From Phocaeicola sartorii JCM 17136 = DSM 21941 (GTDB lineage: Bacteria; Bacteroidota; Bacteroidia; Bacteroidales; Bacteroidaceae): a stretch of DNA of 64,000 nt. Below the pieces are notes generated by a model. That model had not been told where the DNA came from. It ran no database searches and saw nothing but the letters and a program-made list of their open reading frames with translations. Positions 29,372 to 39,135 of the stretch are shown here, in pieces. The stretch spans positions 124,001 to 188,000 of the forward strand of contig NZ_BAKM01000002.1 of assembly GCF_000614185.1 (NCBI RefSeq), read 5' to 3'. The translations under genes and the position numbers were made by a program. How positions within the stretch are numbered: the stretch's first letter is position 1; each line of letters starts with the position of its first letter.

Positions 29372-30805
29372 ATGCATATCATTGATATAATCATCTTTTT
29401 GCTGTTTACCGGCGGAGTTGTGGCTTTCGGTTGTTCTTTCTTTAAAAAGAAAGGCACTTCCGAGGAGTTCACTTCTGCCGGAAGAAGTTTGCCCGGCTGG
29501 GTGGTGGGGATGTCCATCTTCGCCACGTATGTCAGCAGTATCAGTTATCTGGGATATCCGGGAAAGGCCTTTTCGGGAGATTGGAATGCGTTTGTATTCA
29601 GTCTTTCTATTCCTATCGCTTCTTATTTTGCGGCTCGTTACTTTGTACCTTTTTACCGGAGCCAGGACAGCATATCGGCTTATAGCTTTTTGGAAAACCG
29701 CTTCGGTCCTTGGGCACGTATATATGCTTCGTCCTGTTATTTGCTCACTCAGATAGCACGTACCGGGTCTATTCTGTATTTGTTGGCATTGCCCATGAAT
29801 GTATTGTTGGGATGGCATATCCAGACCATTATAATTGTAACCAGTGTGGCTATTGTGCTTTATTCCATGTTGGGTGGCATGAAGGCTGTCATTTGGACAG
29901 AGGCCATACAGGGAATTATTCTGATTGGCGGTGCGTTGGTATGTATGTTCATTTTGCTTTTTGATATGCCCGGAGGCCCGGCGCAGACTTTCTCCATCGC
30001 CATGGAGGATGGCAAATTCAGCATGGGAAGTTTTGGAAGCAGTCTGAGTGAGTCTACTTTCTGGGTGTGTCTGATTTATGGTGTATTTACCAATTTGCAG
30101 AACTATGGGATAGACCAGAGTTATGTGCAACGTTATCATACGGCCAAGAGTGAGAAAGAAGCCAAGTTCTCGGCTCTGTTCGGAGGGTATTTGTTTATTC
30201 CCGTCTCGGCCGTTTTCTTTATGATAGGGACGGGACTGTATGCGTTCTATAAAGTGCATCCGGGTGTCTTGCCTGATGGAGTGGGAGCGGATTATGTTTT
30301 CCCATTTTTTATAGTCAATGAGTTGCCGGTGGGGTTGACAGGTCTGCTGATAGCCTCTATCTTTGCTGCGGGCATGAGTACCATTGCGACCAGTGTCACC
30401 AGTTCGTCTACCATCATTCTGACGGATTATTATCAGCATTTCCGCAAACATGCCGGAAACATGGAACGGATGTTGGTGCTGAAACTCTCTAGCGTTGGAG
30501 TGGGAGTGGCAGGGATTCTGGTGGCTTTTGCCTTTATGAGCGTGCAAAGTGCGCTGGATGCCTGGTGGGCGTTGGCGTCTATCTTCAGCGGGGGCATGTT
30601 GGGATTGTTTCTGCTGGGATATATTTCGAGGAAGGCACGTAAATTTGATGCGGTGCTGGGAGTGGTATGTGGAGTGATTCTGGTTTGCTGGATTGTGATA
30701 TCACCGTTTGTACATGCCAATCTGGCTATCGTGTTCGGGACGTTGCTGATATTCTTGGTGGGATTCCTGAGTGCTAATTTGTTTAATAAGAGAAGATGTA
30801 AGTAG
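29372..30805 (+). CDS. Sodium:solute symporter (SSS family)
   Basis: A 477-residue inner membrane carrier with about 13 hydrophobic segments. SSS features: SLPGWVVGMSIFATYVSSISYLGYPG near the start (sodium/substrate region), LYSMLGGMKAVIWTEAIQGIIL and GLLIASIFAAGMSTIATSVTSSSTI (conserved TM8 sodium site). Likely imports the substrate of the DapA-family lyase encoded 13 bp upstream. Ends at a well-formed terminator at 30901. Confidence 0.9.
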   Translation: MHIIDIIIFLLFTGGVVAFGCSFFKKKGTSEEFTSAGRSLPGWVVGMSIFATYVSSISYLGYPGKAFSGDWNAFVFSLSIPIASYFAARYFVPFYRSQDSISAYSFLENRFGPWARIYASSCYLLTQIARTGSILYLLALPMNVLLGWHIQTIIIVTSVAIVLYSMLGGMKAVIWTEAIQGIILIGGALVCMFILLFDMPGGPAQTFSIAMEDGKFSMGSFGSSLSESTFWVCLIYGVFTNLQNYGIDQSYVQRYHTAKSEKEAKFSALFGGYLFIPVSAVFFMIGTGLYAFYKVHPGVLPDGVGADYVFPFFIVNELPVGLTGLLIASIFAAGMSTIATSVTSSSTIILTDYYQHFRKHAGNMERMLVLKLSSVGVGVAGILVAFAFMSVQSALDAWWALASIFSGGMLGLFLLGYISRKARKFDAVLGVVCGVILVCWIVISPFVHANLAIVFGTLLIFLVGFLSANLFNKRRCK

Positions 30806-30900
30806 AATAACTTATTTTATGCATGATGAATGTCAAAACTCAACTTTATAGAAAAGAACTTTTTATCTGAAATTTGAAACTCTTCATCGACAATAAGAAG

Positions 30901-30934
30901 GCCGTATCACTTTTGAATAATGATACGGCTTTTC
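30901..30934 (+). terminator. Terminator after the SSS symporter
   Basis: GCCGTATCA (30901-30909) and TGATACGGC (30921-30929) form a perfect 9 bp stem followed by TTTT. Confidence 0.8.
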
Positions 30935-31023
30935 TGTATTTGTCGGTTACAAGTTGTAATTTTTAGAATGCTCATCTTGGTTTTGATTAACGTTCCGGCT
31001 TATTCATCGTTTTATAGTCCGCT

Positions 31024-31975
31024 TTAGCTGATAAATCTGTTCAGTTCATTGACCCTGTTTAATGCTGTATTGAAATCTTCCACCAGTTCTTTCATCACTT
31101 CGTTCACCGTCTGTAACTTATGTATGCAGGATGCGACTTGTCCTATTTCCAGTTCCCCATCGAATAAATCTCCTTCAAAGATTCCCTTTTTGGCACGTCC
31201 TTTTCCCAACAAAGCGCGTAGTTCATCCGTTGTTGCGCCACGGGCTTCCGCTTCTTCCACTTGTTTGAAGAAATCATTCTTAACCAGCCGGACAGGAGAT
31301 AGCTGTTTCAATGTCAGTTGGGTATCTCCTTCGTTCAATCGCAGACAACGGTCTTTGAATGTGAAATGAGCGGAACTCTCTTCGGTTAATGCAAAGCGTG
31401 TGCCTATCTGCACCCCGTCGGCCCCCAATGTCATAGCGGCTAGTATACTTTCTCCCGAGCCGATACCTCCGGCAGCCATCAACGGCACAGTGGTGATCCG
31501 TCTGACGGCCGGAATGAGACATAAGGTGGTTGTTTCCTCCCGTCCGTTATGCCTCCTGCCTCGAATCCTTCGGCTACGATGCGTCTACGCCTGCTTCTTC
31601 ACATTTGGCGGCAAACTTGGTGCTTGCCACTACATGGGCCACAAGGATGCCGTGCTCATGCAGATGTTCTGTCCAGATCTTTGGATTTCCGGCAGAGGTG
31701 AACACTATTTTCACCCCTTCTTCTATGACCATATTGATAAGGGTGTTTATTTCGGGGTACATCAGCGGAATGTTTACTCCGAAAGGTTGGTCTGTCGCCG
31801 CTTTACATTTCCGTATGTGCTCGCACAAGGTCTCGGGATGCATGGAGCCGGCTCCTATCAGTCCCAGTCCTCCGGCGTTACTTACTGCGGATGCCAACCG
31901 CCAACCGCTACACCATACCATTCCTCCCTGTATGATGGGATACTTTATTCCAAAAAGGTTGCAAATTCTGTTCAT
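31024..31975 (-). CDS. NAD(P)H-dependent flavin oxidoreductase, nitronate monooxygenase/FabK-like (frameshifted here)
   Basis: FMN-dependent TIM-barrel enzyme of about 317 residues after two restored losses: near 31576-31582 (GVDAIVAEGFEAGG) and near 31546-31553 (GGHNGREETTT). Motifs: IKYPIIQGGMVWCSG at the N-terminus, GGLGLIGAGS, VNIPLMYPE, the flavin-phosphate region VPLMAAGGIGSGESILAAM and LGADGVQIGTRFALTEES. Members include nitronate monooxygenases and FabK enoyl-ACP reductases; this one could be either or another 2-nitropropane dioxygenase-like enzyme. Alone on its strand. Confidence 0.82.
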
Positions 31976-32042
31976 ATATCATCATTTAATAATTTGTCAG
32001 TTTGCTGATGTGTTGATAACCGTGTGGCATATAGCGCAGCTA

Positions 32043-32076
32043 ATTAGCATATTGGCAAATTAGCATATCAGCATAT
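32043..32076. repeat. Short AGCATAT direct repeats
   Basis: ATTAGCATAT occurs at 32043-32052 and 32059-32068, followed at once by CAGCATAT (32069-32076). A low-complexity repeat patch in the 250 bp gap upstream of dcuB; no coding signal around it. Confidence 0.6.
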
Positions 32077-32155
32077 TATACAAAACAACGAACTTTTATT
32101 GAATGTTTTAGGGAGAAAGTAGTGAAAAAAGGAAAAATTCTTAGAAATTTTAAGG

Positions 32156-32183
32156 TTTGTAGAACAGAAATGGTCTATCTTTG
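32156..32183 (+). promoter_or_regulatory. Candidate promoter of dcuB-ansB
   Basis: TATCTTTG at 32176-32183 with TTTG at 32156-32159; spacer of 16 bp is shorter than usual. Leader of about 35 nt to the dcuB ATG. Confidence 0.4.
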
Positions 32184-32225
32184 TTCTCGGAATTAAAATT
32201 GTATATTTATAAATAGATAAAAACC

Positions 32226-33524
32226 ATGTTATTACAACTGCTATTTGTACTTGTCGCTATTATTGTAGGTGCCCGTCTGGGAGGTATCGGACTGGGAGTG
32301 ATGGGAGGTGTGGGCCTTGCCATATTGACCTTTGTTTTCGGACTTCAACCTACCGCTCCCCCTATTGATGTGATGTTGATGATTGTTGCCGTTATCTCTG
32401 CCGCTTCTTGTATGCAGGCTGCCGGCGGACTGGACTATATGGTGAAATTAGCAGAACGGTTGTTGCGTCGTAACCCTTCACAAGTGACTATCCTGAGCCC
32501 ATTGGTTACTTATCTGTTTACTTTTGTCGCAGGTACGGGGCATGTGGCTTACTCTGTACTTCCTGTCATTGCCGAGGTGGCTACGGAAACCAAAATCCGT
32601 CCTGAACGTCCTTTAGGCATTGCTGTTATCGCCTCTCAGCAGGCTATTACCGCCAGTCCTATCTCTGCAGCTACCGTAGCGTTGCTAGGATTGCTGACAG
32701 GATTTGACATCACTCTGTTTGATATTCTGAAGATTACCATTCCCGCTACGTTAATCGGTGTGCTGGTGGGGGCTTTCCTTTCAAAGAAGGTGGGTAAAGA
32801 GTTATTGGAAGACCCCGAATACCTGCGCCGCTTGGAAGCCGGAATGATTGATACAAAACATGTGGAGCTGAACGATGTGAAGAATATGTTTCACGCCCGT
32901 ATCTCGGTGATCATCTTTATTGCCGCTACGCTGTTGATCGTGTTGTTCGGTTCTATTCCTGCCATGCGTCCTGTGTTTAATGGTACGGCTTTGGATATGC
33001 CTGCTATTATTGAGATTTTGATGTTGTGTGCGGCGGCTGTCATTCTCCTCATTTCGCGTACCGATGGAATCAAAGCGACACAAGGCAGTGTGTTTCCAGC
33101 CGGAATGCAGGCGGTCATCGCTATTTTTGGTATTGCATGGATGGGAGATACCTTCATCAATGGAAACATTACGGAACTGACAGGCTCTATTGAGGGGATT
33201 GTGCGCCAGATGCCCTGGTTGTTCGGGCTGGCATTGTTTGTCATGTCTATTTTGCTTTATAGCCAGGCGGCTACGGTGCGTGCCATTGTACCATTAGGAA
33301 TAGCACTGGGTATTTCTCCGATGATGCTGGTTGCTTTGTTTCCTGCCGTCAACGGATATTTCTTTATTCCTAATTACCCTACGGTGGTGGCAGCTATAAA
33401 CTTTGACCGTACAGGAACAACGGGTATTGGAAAATGGATTCTGAATCACTCGTTCATGATGCCCGGGCTGGTGGCTACCATTGTTTCTATTGTGGTGGGT
33501 CTGCTGTTGATACAGGTGTTCTAG
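32226..33524 (+). CDS. dcuB: Anaerobic C4-dicarboxylate antiporter DcuB type
   Basis: Inner membrane carrier of 432 residues exchanging aspartate/fumarate/malate for succinate in anaerobic fumarate respiration. Family traits: LGGIGLGVMGGVGLAILTFVFGL at the N-terminus, AAGGLDYMVKLAERLLRRNPSQVTILSP, FVAGTGHVAYSVLPVIAEVA, AVIASQQAITASPISAATVALLG and PNYPTVVAAINFDRTGTTGIGK near the C-terminus. Followed after 195 bp by a periplasmic-type asparaginase, so aspartate released from asparagine could be taken up here and used as fumarate source. Confidence 0.94.
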   Translation: MLLQLLFVLVAIIVGARLGGIGLGVMGGVGLAILTFVFGLQPTAPPIDVMLMIVAVISAASCMQAAGGLDYMVKLAERLLRRNPSQVTILSPLVTYLFTFVAGTGHVAYSVLPVIAEVATETKIRPERPLGIAVIASQQAITASPISAATVALLGLLTGFDITLFDILKITIPATLIGVLVGAFLSKKVGKELLEDPEYLRRLEAGMIDTKHVELNDVKNMFHARISVIIFIAATLLIVLFGSIPAMRPVFNGTALDMPAIIEILMLCAAAVILLISRTDGIKATQGSVFPAGMQAVIAIFGIAWMGDTFINGNITELTGSIEGIVRQMPWLFGLALFVMSILLYSQAATVRAIVPLGIALGISPMMLVALFPAVNGYFFIPNYPTVVAAINFDRTGTTGIGKWILNHSFMMPGLVATIVSIVVGLLLIQVF

Positions 33525-33609
33525 AAAGGAGAAGGGTAGGTGCGGTCAAGCATGAAGATTAGTAATCTTTCATTGGTAACATGACAGATCTTCCACCTAT
33601 AACATTTAT

Positions 33610-33649
33610 AATGATTCACCGTACACATATATATCTTCAGTGAATCATT
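33610..33649 (+). terminator. Perfect 10 bp inverted repeat between dcuB and ansB
   Basis: AATGATTCAC (33610-33619) and GTGAATCATT (33640-33649), 20 nt apart, followed by the T-rich TTCCCCTTTTG. Either a weak terminator separating dcuB from ansB or a dyad operator. Confidence 0.4.
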
Positions 33650-33719
33650 TTCCCCTTTTGTCTGTGAACAAAATATCTCAATAACTATTATTATAATAAA
33701 ACCTAAACTTGAAAAGATT

Positions 33720-34778
33720 ATGAACGGATTAAGAAAACTCAGCCTTATGGCGGCAATGCTGGTATGTACCGCATTGACCGTTGTCGCCCAAAAGCCCAAT
33801 ATCCATATATTGGCTACAGGAGGTACTATTGCCGGAACAGGAGCTTCGGCTACTAAAACAAATTATACTGCCGGACAGGTGGCTATCAGTACGTTGCTGG
33901 AAGCGGTTCCCGAAGTGAACAAGATAGCCAATGTGACAGGAGAGCAGATTGTAAAGATCGGTTCCCAGGACATGAATGATGCCGTATGGCTGACGTTGGC
34001 CAAGCGTATTAACGAGCTTTTCAGCCGTGGAGATGTGGACGGTATTGTAATTACCCACGGGACTGACACGATGGAAGAGACTGCCTTCTTTTTGAACCTG
34101 ACTGTGAAAAGTGACAAACCCGTTGTATTGGTAGGAGCCATGCGTCCCTCTACGGCCATGAGTGCGGACGGACCGTTGAACCTGTATAATGCAGTGGTTA
34201 CTGCCGCTGCCAAGGAATCACGGGGCAAAGGCGTTGTAATAGCCATGAATGGTTTGATTTTGGGAGCTCACGGAGCCATGAAGACCAATACGGTGGATGT
34301 ACAGACTTTCCAGTCTCCTAACTCCGGTGCGCTGGGATATGTGTTGAATGGTAAGGTTTTCTATAATATGGAATCTTTGAAGCGCCATACCACCGGTTCC
34401 GATTTTGATGTGACTCACCTTGACAAGTTACCGAAAGTAGGTATCGTTTACAGTTATTCCAATGTGGAGGCCGATGTCATGACTCCTTTCCTGAGCAATG
34501 GTTACCAGGGTATTATTCATGCCGGTGTGGGGAATGGTAACATTCATCAGAATTTGTTCCCGATGTTGGAAAAGGCTCGTCAGCAAGGTATTTTGGTCGT
34601 GCGTTCCAGTCGTGTCCCTACCGGACCTACCACATTGGATGCCGAGGTGGATGATAATAAATACCAATTCGTGGCTTCACAGGACTTGAATCCTCAGAAA
34701 GCACGTGTGTTGTTGATGCTGGCGTTGACTAAAACAAAAGACTGGAAGGAGATTCAGGAATACTTCAACGTGTACTAA
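33720..34778 (+). CDS. ansB: Type II L-asparaginase, exported
   Basis: Periplasmic enzyme converting asparagine to aspartate and ammonia. Signal peptide (MNGLRKLSLMAAMLVCTALTVVAQ by position 1-24), then the two asparaginase active-site motifs: LATGGTIAG (first catalytic Thr) and GIVITHGTDTMEETAFFL (second Thr with Asp). SADGPLNLYNAV and AGVGNGNIH are also typical. 352 residues, normal for type II. Placed after dcuB, linking asparagine use with C4-dicarboxylate exchange. Confidence 0.95.
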   Translation: MNGLRKLSLMAAMLVCTALTVVAQKPNIHILATGGTIAGTGASATKTNYTAGQVAISTLLEAVPEVNKIANVTGEQIVKIGSQDMNDAVWLTLAKRINELFSRGDVDGIVITHGTDTMEETAFFLNLTVKSDKPVVLVGAMRPSTAMSADGPLNLYNAVVTAAAKESRGKGVVIAMNGLILGAHGAMKTNTVDVQTFQSPNSGALGYVLNGKVFYNMESLKRHTTGSDFDVTHLDKLPKVGIVYSYSNVEADVMTPFLSNGYQGIIHAGVGNGNIHQNLFPMLEKARQQGILVVRSSRVPTGPTTLDAEVDDNKYQFVASQDLNPQKARVLLMLALTKTKDWKEIQEYFNVY

Positions 34779-34779
34779 C

Positions 34780-34796
34780 CAAGCCTTCCCGGCTTG
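34780..34796 (+). terminator. Small hairpin after ansB
   Basis: CAAGCC/GGCTTG stem directly after the ansB stop, followed some 12 nt later by TTTTTT; weak terminator candidate. The remaining 240 bp before the porin shows no clear gene or promoter. Confidence 0.35.
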
Positions 34797-35039
34797 TCCG
34801 GAAACTATTTTTTGCTATCCTTTTGTAGTGCTATTCTTCTGAATGCAATGGAGAATCTGTAGACAAAAAACAGATGTAGCCGGATTCTTCATCTCACTGA
34901 GAACGTATCCCCATTATTCAAGTGGGCAGTGAACCGACTGACAGGAGATTGTATCCATAGTATGCCCGGATAGCCTTCACTCATTTTTTCTTTTTGTGCG
35001 GACAAAAGAAAAATACATGACAACCTAAAACTTTGACTT

Positions 35040-36208
35040 ATGAAAAGAATAATGTTAGTATGCCTGACAGCCCTTGCTGTATCAGGCTTCCACCTCTATG
35101 TGCCCAATCTTCCCGGAGTGATTTCATGGCCGATGGCAAGAGCTTGTTTGAAGAAGTCACCGGTATCAAGAAGAAGACGGACAAGTTCAATCTCTACCTC
35201 AACATGCATGGCGATTTCAACATGAAGTGGAATGATTCCGGGTTTGACCAGGGAGCATTCGAAATGAAGCAGCTCCGTATCGAGATGAAGGGAGATATCA
35301 ATGACTGGCTGAGCTACCGTTACCGTCAGCGTTTGAATCGTGGAAACGATGGCTCCGGAAATATCGATAATGTGCCTACCAGCATAGATTGGGCAGGAGT
35401 AGGTATCAAACTGAATAAGTTTTCATTTTTTGCCGGAAAGCAATGTGCCTCGTATGGGGGTATAGAATTTGACTTGAATCCGATTGAGATTTATGAATAC
35501 AGTGACATGATAGAGCACATGAGCAACTTTATGACCGGTTTGAATGTGGCGTACAACTATAATCCTCACCAGCAGATACAATTTCAGGTATTGAATAGTC
35601 TGAATGGACCGTCCGAAGATATGTATGGAGATTTGGAACGTACCAAATTGCCGTTAGTCTATACCTTGAACTGGAACGGAAATTTTCTGGATGTTTTTAA
35701 GACCCGTTGGTCTGCCTCTGTGATGAACGAAACGAAGGGCGAGAAGATGTATTATTACGCTTTGGGTAATGAATTTAATTTCAATCCCCAATGGCATGCC
35801 TATTTTGATTGGATGTACTCTCGTGAAGGAGTAGACCGTAAAGGGATTATAACTAACATAGTAGGGACTGATAATCAGGCACACAATGCTTTTAATGCCG
35901 AATATATGTCCTATGTGTTGCATGTGAATTATCGTTTTGCTCCGAAATGGAATTTGTTTGCAAAAGGAATGTATGAAACCGCTTCTGTTTATAAGGCAAG
36001 CGATGAAGTGGAAAAAGGGAAATATCGTACGGCATGGGGATATACAGGAGGAATAGAATTTTATCCGATGGAGAGCAATCTGCACTTCTTCCTGGCGTAC
36101 GTGGGGCGTTCTTATAAATATACTGACCGTGCGAAGGCACTGGGTGAGGATAATTTCAGTACTAATCACGTGTCAGTGGGATTCATTTGGCAGATGCCTG
36201 TATTCTAG
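35040..36208 (+). CDS. Outer membrane porin, phosphate-selective porin O/P-like (frameshifted in signal peptide)
   Basis: About 389 residues. Starts at the ATG 35040 with a signal peptide (MKRIMLVCLTALAVSG); a net -1 shift near 35085-35092 separates it from the mature part, and one added T reads GFPPLCAQSSRSDF, an ordinary cleavage site. The mature protein has porin O/P strands: FNMKWNDSGFDQGAFEMKQLRIEMKG, WLSYRYRQRLNR, GKQCASYGGIEFDLNPIEIYEY, and a C-terminal strand FIWQMPVF ending in Phe. Likely a channel for anions or small acids; by position perhaps linked to the dicarboxylate genes beside it. Confidence 0.85.
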
Positions 36209-36223
36209 TTCATGCTTTAGAAA

Positions 36224-36262
36224 GAATTACCCCTGCACATACAGCTGTAGCAGGGGTAATTC
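36224..36262. terminator. Bidirectional terminator between convergent porin and symporter genes
   Basis: GAATTACCCCTGC (36224-36236) and GCAGGGGTAATTC (36250-36262): a perfect 13 bp stem with a 13 nt loop, in the gap between convergent genes. Confidence 0.7.
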
Positions 36263-36389
36263 AGCATTAAAACGATCACTTTTTCATCGTACACATTATA
36301 AATCAGCTGGTCGCTTGCAGTAATTCTTCTTGAATAGGTTACAGAGTTTTCTTATTTTATCTGTTCTCGGGGGGCGAGTTTTCTCCTGT

Positions 36390-37567
36390 TTATTGTATGG
36401 GTCGGAGATCCTTCTTCCCGAAAAATTTATCAATAATCAATGCGATAGCCCCGTCTCCCGTCACATTACAAGCCGTCCCGAAACTATCCATGGCAATGTA
36501 GAGCGCTATCATCAAAGCCTGTTCACTTTCTCCGAACCCCAGCATGGAAGACAGGATGCCCAATGCGGCCATGATGGCCCCTCCCGGTACGCCCGGTGCG
36601 GCTACCATCGTGATGCCCAGCATGAAGATAAATCCTGCAAACATGGGGAAATCAAAAGGCATTCCCTGCATAATCATCAGCGCCAGCGCACAAGCAACAA
36701 TCTTCAATGTACTTCCCGACAAATGAATGGTGGCACATAAAGGAATGACAAATCCGGCTATATCCTCCGTAACCCCGTTCTTGATGCTCTGTCGCAAAGT
36801 TACCGGAATGGTGGCTGCCGATGACTGTGTGCCCAATGCCGTGAAATAGGCAGCATCATTCGCCCCAGTAATTTGAACGGATTGCGGCGCACAAACAGGG
36901 CCGCCATGGAATACTGAAAAACCAGCAGGAAGATATGAAGCAGGAAAATGACCCCGATGATCTTGATAAATACCATCAGAATATTATATACCTGTCCGGA
37001 ATGAGTCATATTCAGGAATATGCCGAATATATAAATAGGCAGTAAGGGAAGAATAACCGTCTGAATGGTCTTGACTATGATATCTTTGAAATCATTACAT
37101 ACGTTTTTCAGCGCCGTGCTTTCCAGATGTGCGATGCCCAGACCTAATGTGAAGGCCAGAATCAAGGAAGTCATTACATTCATTACCGGAGGGATGGCTA
37201 CGGTGAAGAACGGGGAAATATCATGCGCTTCGCTGATTTGTTCTATCGGTGCTCCCGGGGTTATCATGGAAGGGAAAAAAGTCACTCCGGTAAAATAAGA
37301 CAGGAAACCGGAGAACAGCGTCGCGCTGTATGCCACTAGTGTCGTTATCACCAGCATCTTTCCCGCTTCTTTGCCGATATCGGCAATGGCAGGAGTGACC
37401 AGCCCGAGAATAATCAACGGAATAATGAAACCCAGGAACTCGCTGAAGATCCCGTTGAAAGTTACAAAAACTCTGACCAGTCCGCCGGGAAGAACATTTC
37501 CGAATCCTATACCCAATGCGATGGCAATGATAATCCGGGCTAATAACCCTATTTTTAACTTTTTCAT
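36390..37567 (-). CDS. Dicarboxylate/amino acid:cation symporter, DAACS (GltP/DctA-like) (frameshifted here)
   Basis: Inner membrane cation-coupled carrier for glutamate/aspartate or C4-dicarboxylates, about 392 residues. N-terminus IGLLARIIIAIALGIGFG; PLIILGLVTPAIADIG, IPPVMNVMTSLILAFTLGLGI; the serine-rich hairpin is read only after adding one G in a G run near 36861-36868, giving ANDAAYFTALGTQSSAATIPVTL; then the substrate-binding VAAPGVPGGAIMAAL and DSFGTACNVTGDGAIALIID. Its length and motifs are normal apart from the shift. Convergent with the porin and divergent from gnd. Confidence 0.9.
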
Positions 37568-37591
37568 GATAATGTGTTCTTATTCAGATTG

Positions 37592-37625
37592 CAAAGATAG
37601 AATTATTGAACAAATAACCTATCAA
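37592..37625 (-). promoter_or_regulatory. Candidate promoter of the DAACS symporter
   Basis: Minus strand TATCTTTG (37592-37599) with TTG (CAA at 37623-37625 on the plus strand), spacer 23 bp; 25 bp before the start codon. Confidence 0.4.
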
Positions 37626-37651
37626 ATTGTTAAATATTAAAAGAACAATTT

Positions 37652-39088
37652 ATGAAAAAGGCAGATATCGGATTAATCGGATTGGGCGTGATGGGGCAGA
37701 ATCTTGCTCTGAATTTCGCCAGTAAGGAATGGAAGGTGGTAGTATGGAACCGTACCGTCCCTGGAAAAGAGGAAAATGTAGTAGATAACTTTATAGCCAA
37801 CCGTGCCAGGGGCAAAGGCATCATAGGAAGTAATGAACTGACAGATTTTGTCGAAGCGCTGAAAACTCCTCGTGTCATTCTGTTGATGGTACAGGCGGGG
37901 CCTGCCGTCGATGATCTGATAGACAGACTGAGCCCTTTGCTGGATAAAGGCGACATTATCATTGATGGAGGGAACTCCTATTATGAAGATACGGAACGCC
38001 GTGTGAAAGAACTTTATGATAAAGGGATGTACTTTGTAGGTTGCGGCATTTCAGGAGGCGAGGAGGGTGCCTTGCATGGAGCGTCTATCATGCCCGGCGG
38101 GGCGCAGGAAGCATGGCCGGTTATTCAACCGATGCTGAAAAGTATTGCGGCAAAAGCCGGGGACGGTACTCCGTGCTGCGAGTGGGTCGGTCCCGGTGGT
38201 GCAGGTCACTATGTGAAGATGGTGCACAATGGCATAGAATATGGGGATATGCAGCTGATAGCCGAGACTTATTTCGCCATGAAGCAGTTGCTGGCGTTGA
38301 AGAATGAGCAGATGGCGGATATTTTTGAACAATGGGACAAAGGACGCCTGCATAGTTATCTGATAGAGATTACTTCGGCCATTCTGCGTCACAAAGAACA
38401 AGGAGGCGGATATTTGCTCGACAGCATTCTGGATGCTGCCGGACAAAAAGGGACGGGGCGCTGGAGTGTCATTAACTCCCTGCAACTCAATACACCGCTG
38501 GACGTGATTGCCGAGGCTGTTTTTGCCCGTAATCTGTCGGCGGAGAAAAACTTGCGTGTGCTGATGTCCAAACATTATATGCATGTAGAGAATCATCCGG
38601 TATATAACTATCAGGATACGGTGGCCGGATTGGAGAGTACCTTGTATGCAGCTCGTCTGACAGGTTATGCGCAAGGGTTTGCTCTGATGCGCACGGCCAG
38701 CGAGCAATATGGCTGGAAGTTGAATCTTTCCACCATCGCTCTGTTGTGGCGCGCCGGATGCATTATCCGTTCTGCTTTCCTGAACGATATAGCCGAAGCC
38801 TATCGCCGTGCGCCGGGTTTGTCACATCTGTTGCTGGACGAGCGTTTCGGTAGGGAAGTGGCGGAAGCCCTGCCCGCGTGGAAGAAATACATCGGTGTCC
38901 TGTTGAAAGAGGGGATGGCAGTACCTGTGCTTTCCGCTGCATTGAATTATTTTCTAGGCCTGACTACCCATCATTCCCCAGCCAACATGATTCAGGCAAT
39001 GCGTGATTATTTTGGAGCCCATACCTTCGAGCGTGTGGACAGTCCGCGGGGGGAATTTTTCCACGAACATTGGGAAAACAACTATTGA
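37652..39088 (+). CDS. gnd: 6-phosphogluconate dehydrogenase, decarboxylating
   Basis: Cytosolic enzyme making ribulose 5-phosphate, CO2 and NADPH. 478 residues. NADP motif GLIGLGVMGQNLALNFASKEWKV, VQAGPAVDDLID, the catalytic GGNSYYEDTERR and GCGISGGEEGALHGASIMPGG, the Lys in GGAGHYVKMVHNGIEYGDMQ, and C-terminal FHEHWENNY all match the family. First gene of gnd-zwf-pgl; 47 bp gap to zwf. Confidence 0.96.
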   Translation: MKKADIGLIGLGVMGQNLALNFASKEWKVVVWNRTVPGKEENVVDNFIANRARGKGIIGSNELTDFVEALKTPRVILLMVQAGPAVDDLIDRLSPLLDKGDIIIDGGNSYYEDTERRVKELYDKGMYFVGCGISGGEEGALHGASIMPGGAQEAWPVIQPMLKSIAAKAGDGTPCCEWVGPGGAGHYVKMVHNGIEYGDMQLIAETYFAMKQLLALKNEQMADIFEQWDKGRLHSYLIEITSAILRHKEQGGGYLLDSILDAAGQKGTGRWSVINSLQLNTPLDVIAEAVFARNLSAEKNLRVLMSKHYMHVENHPVYNYQDTVAGLESTLYAARLTGYAQGFALMRTASEQYGWKLNLSTIALLWRAGCIIRSAFLNDIAEAYRRAPGLSHLLLDERFGREVAEALPAWKKYIGVLLKEGMAVPVLSAALNYFLGLTTHHSPANMIQAMRDYFGAHTFERVDSPRGEFFHEHWENNY

Positions 39089-39135
39089 TACGTTGCAACG
39101 CAAAGCATTATACATTCATTTTAAAAGAAAGAATC

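Noticed and set aside
29285..30547. Long opposite-strand open frame of about 420 codons over the DapA-lyase end and SSS symporter
   Set aside because: The plus strand encodes a convincing symporter; the reverse frame has a skewed composition, no motifs and no promoter.
32043..32076. CRISPR array from the AGCATAT repeats
   Set aside because: Units are only 7-10 bp, three copies, with no spacers of uniform length and no cas genes.
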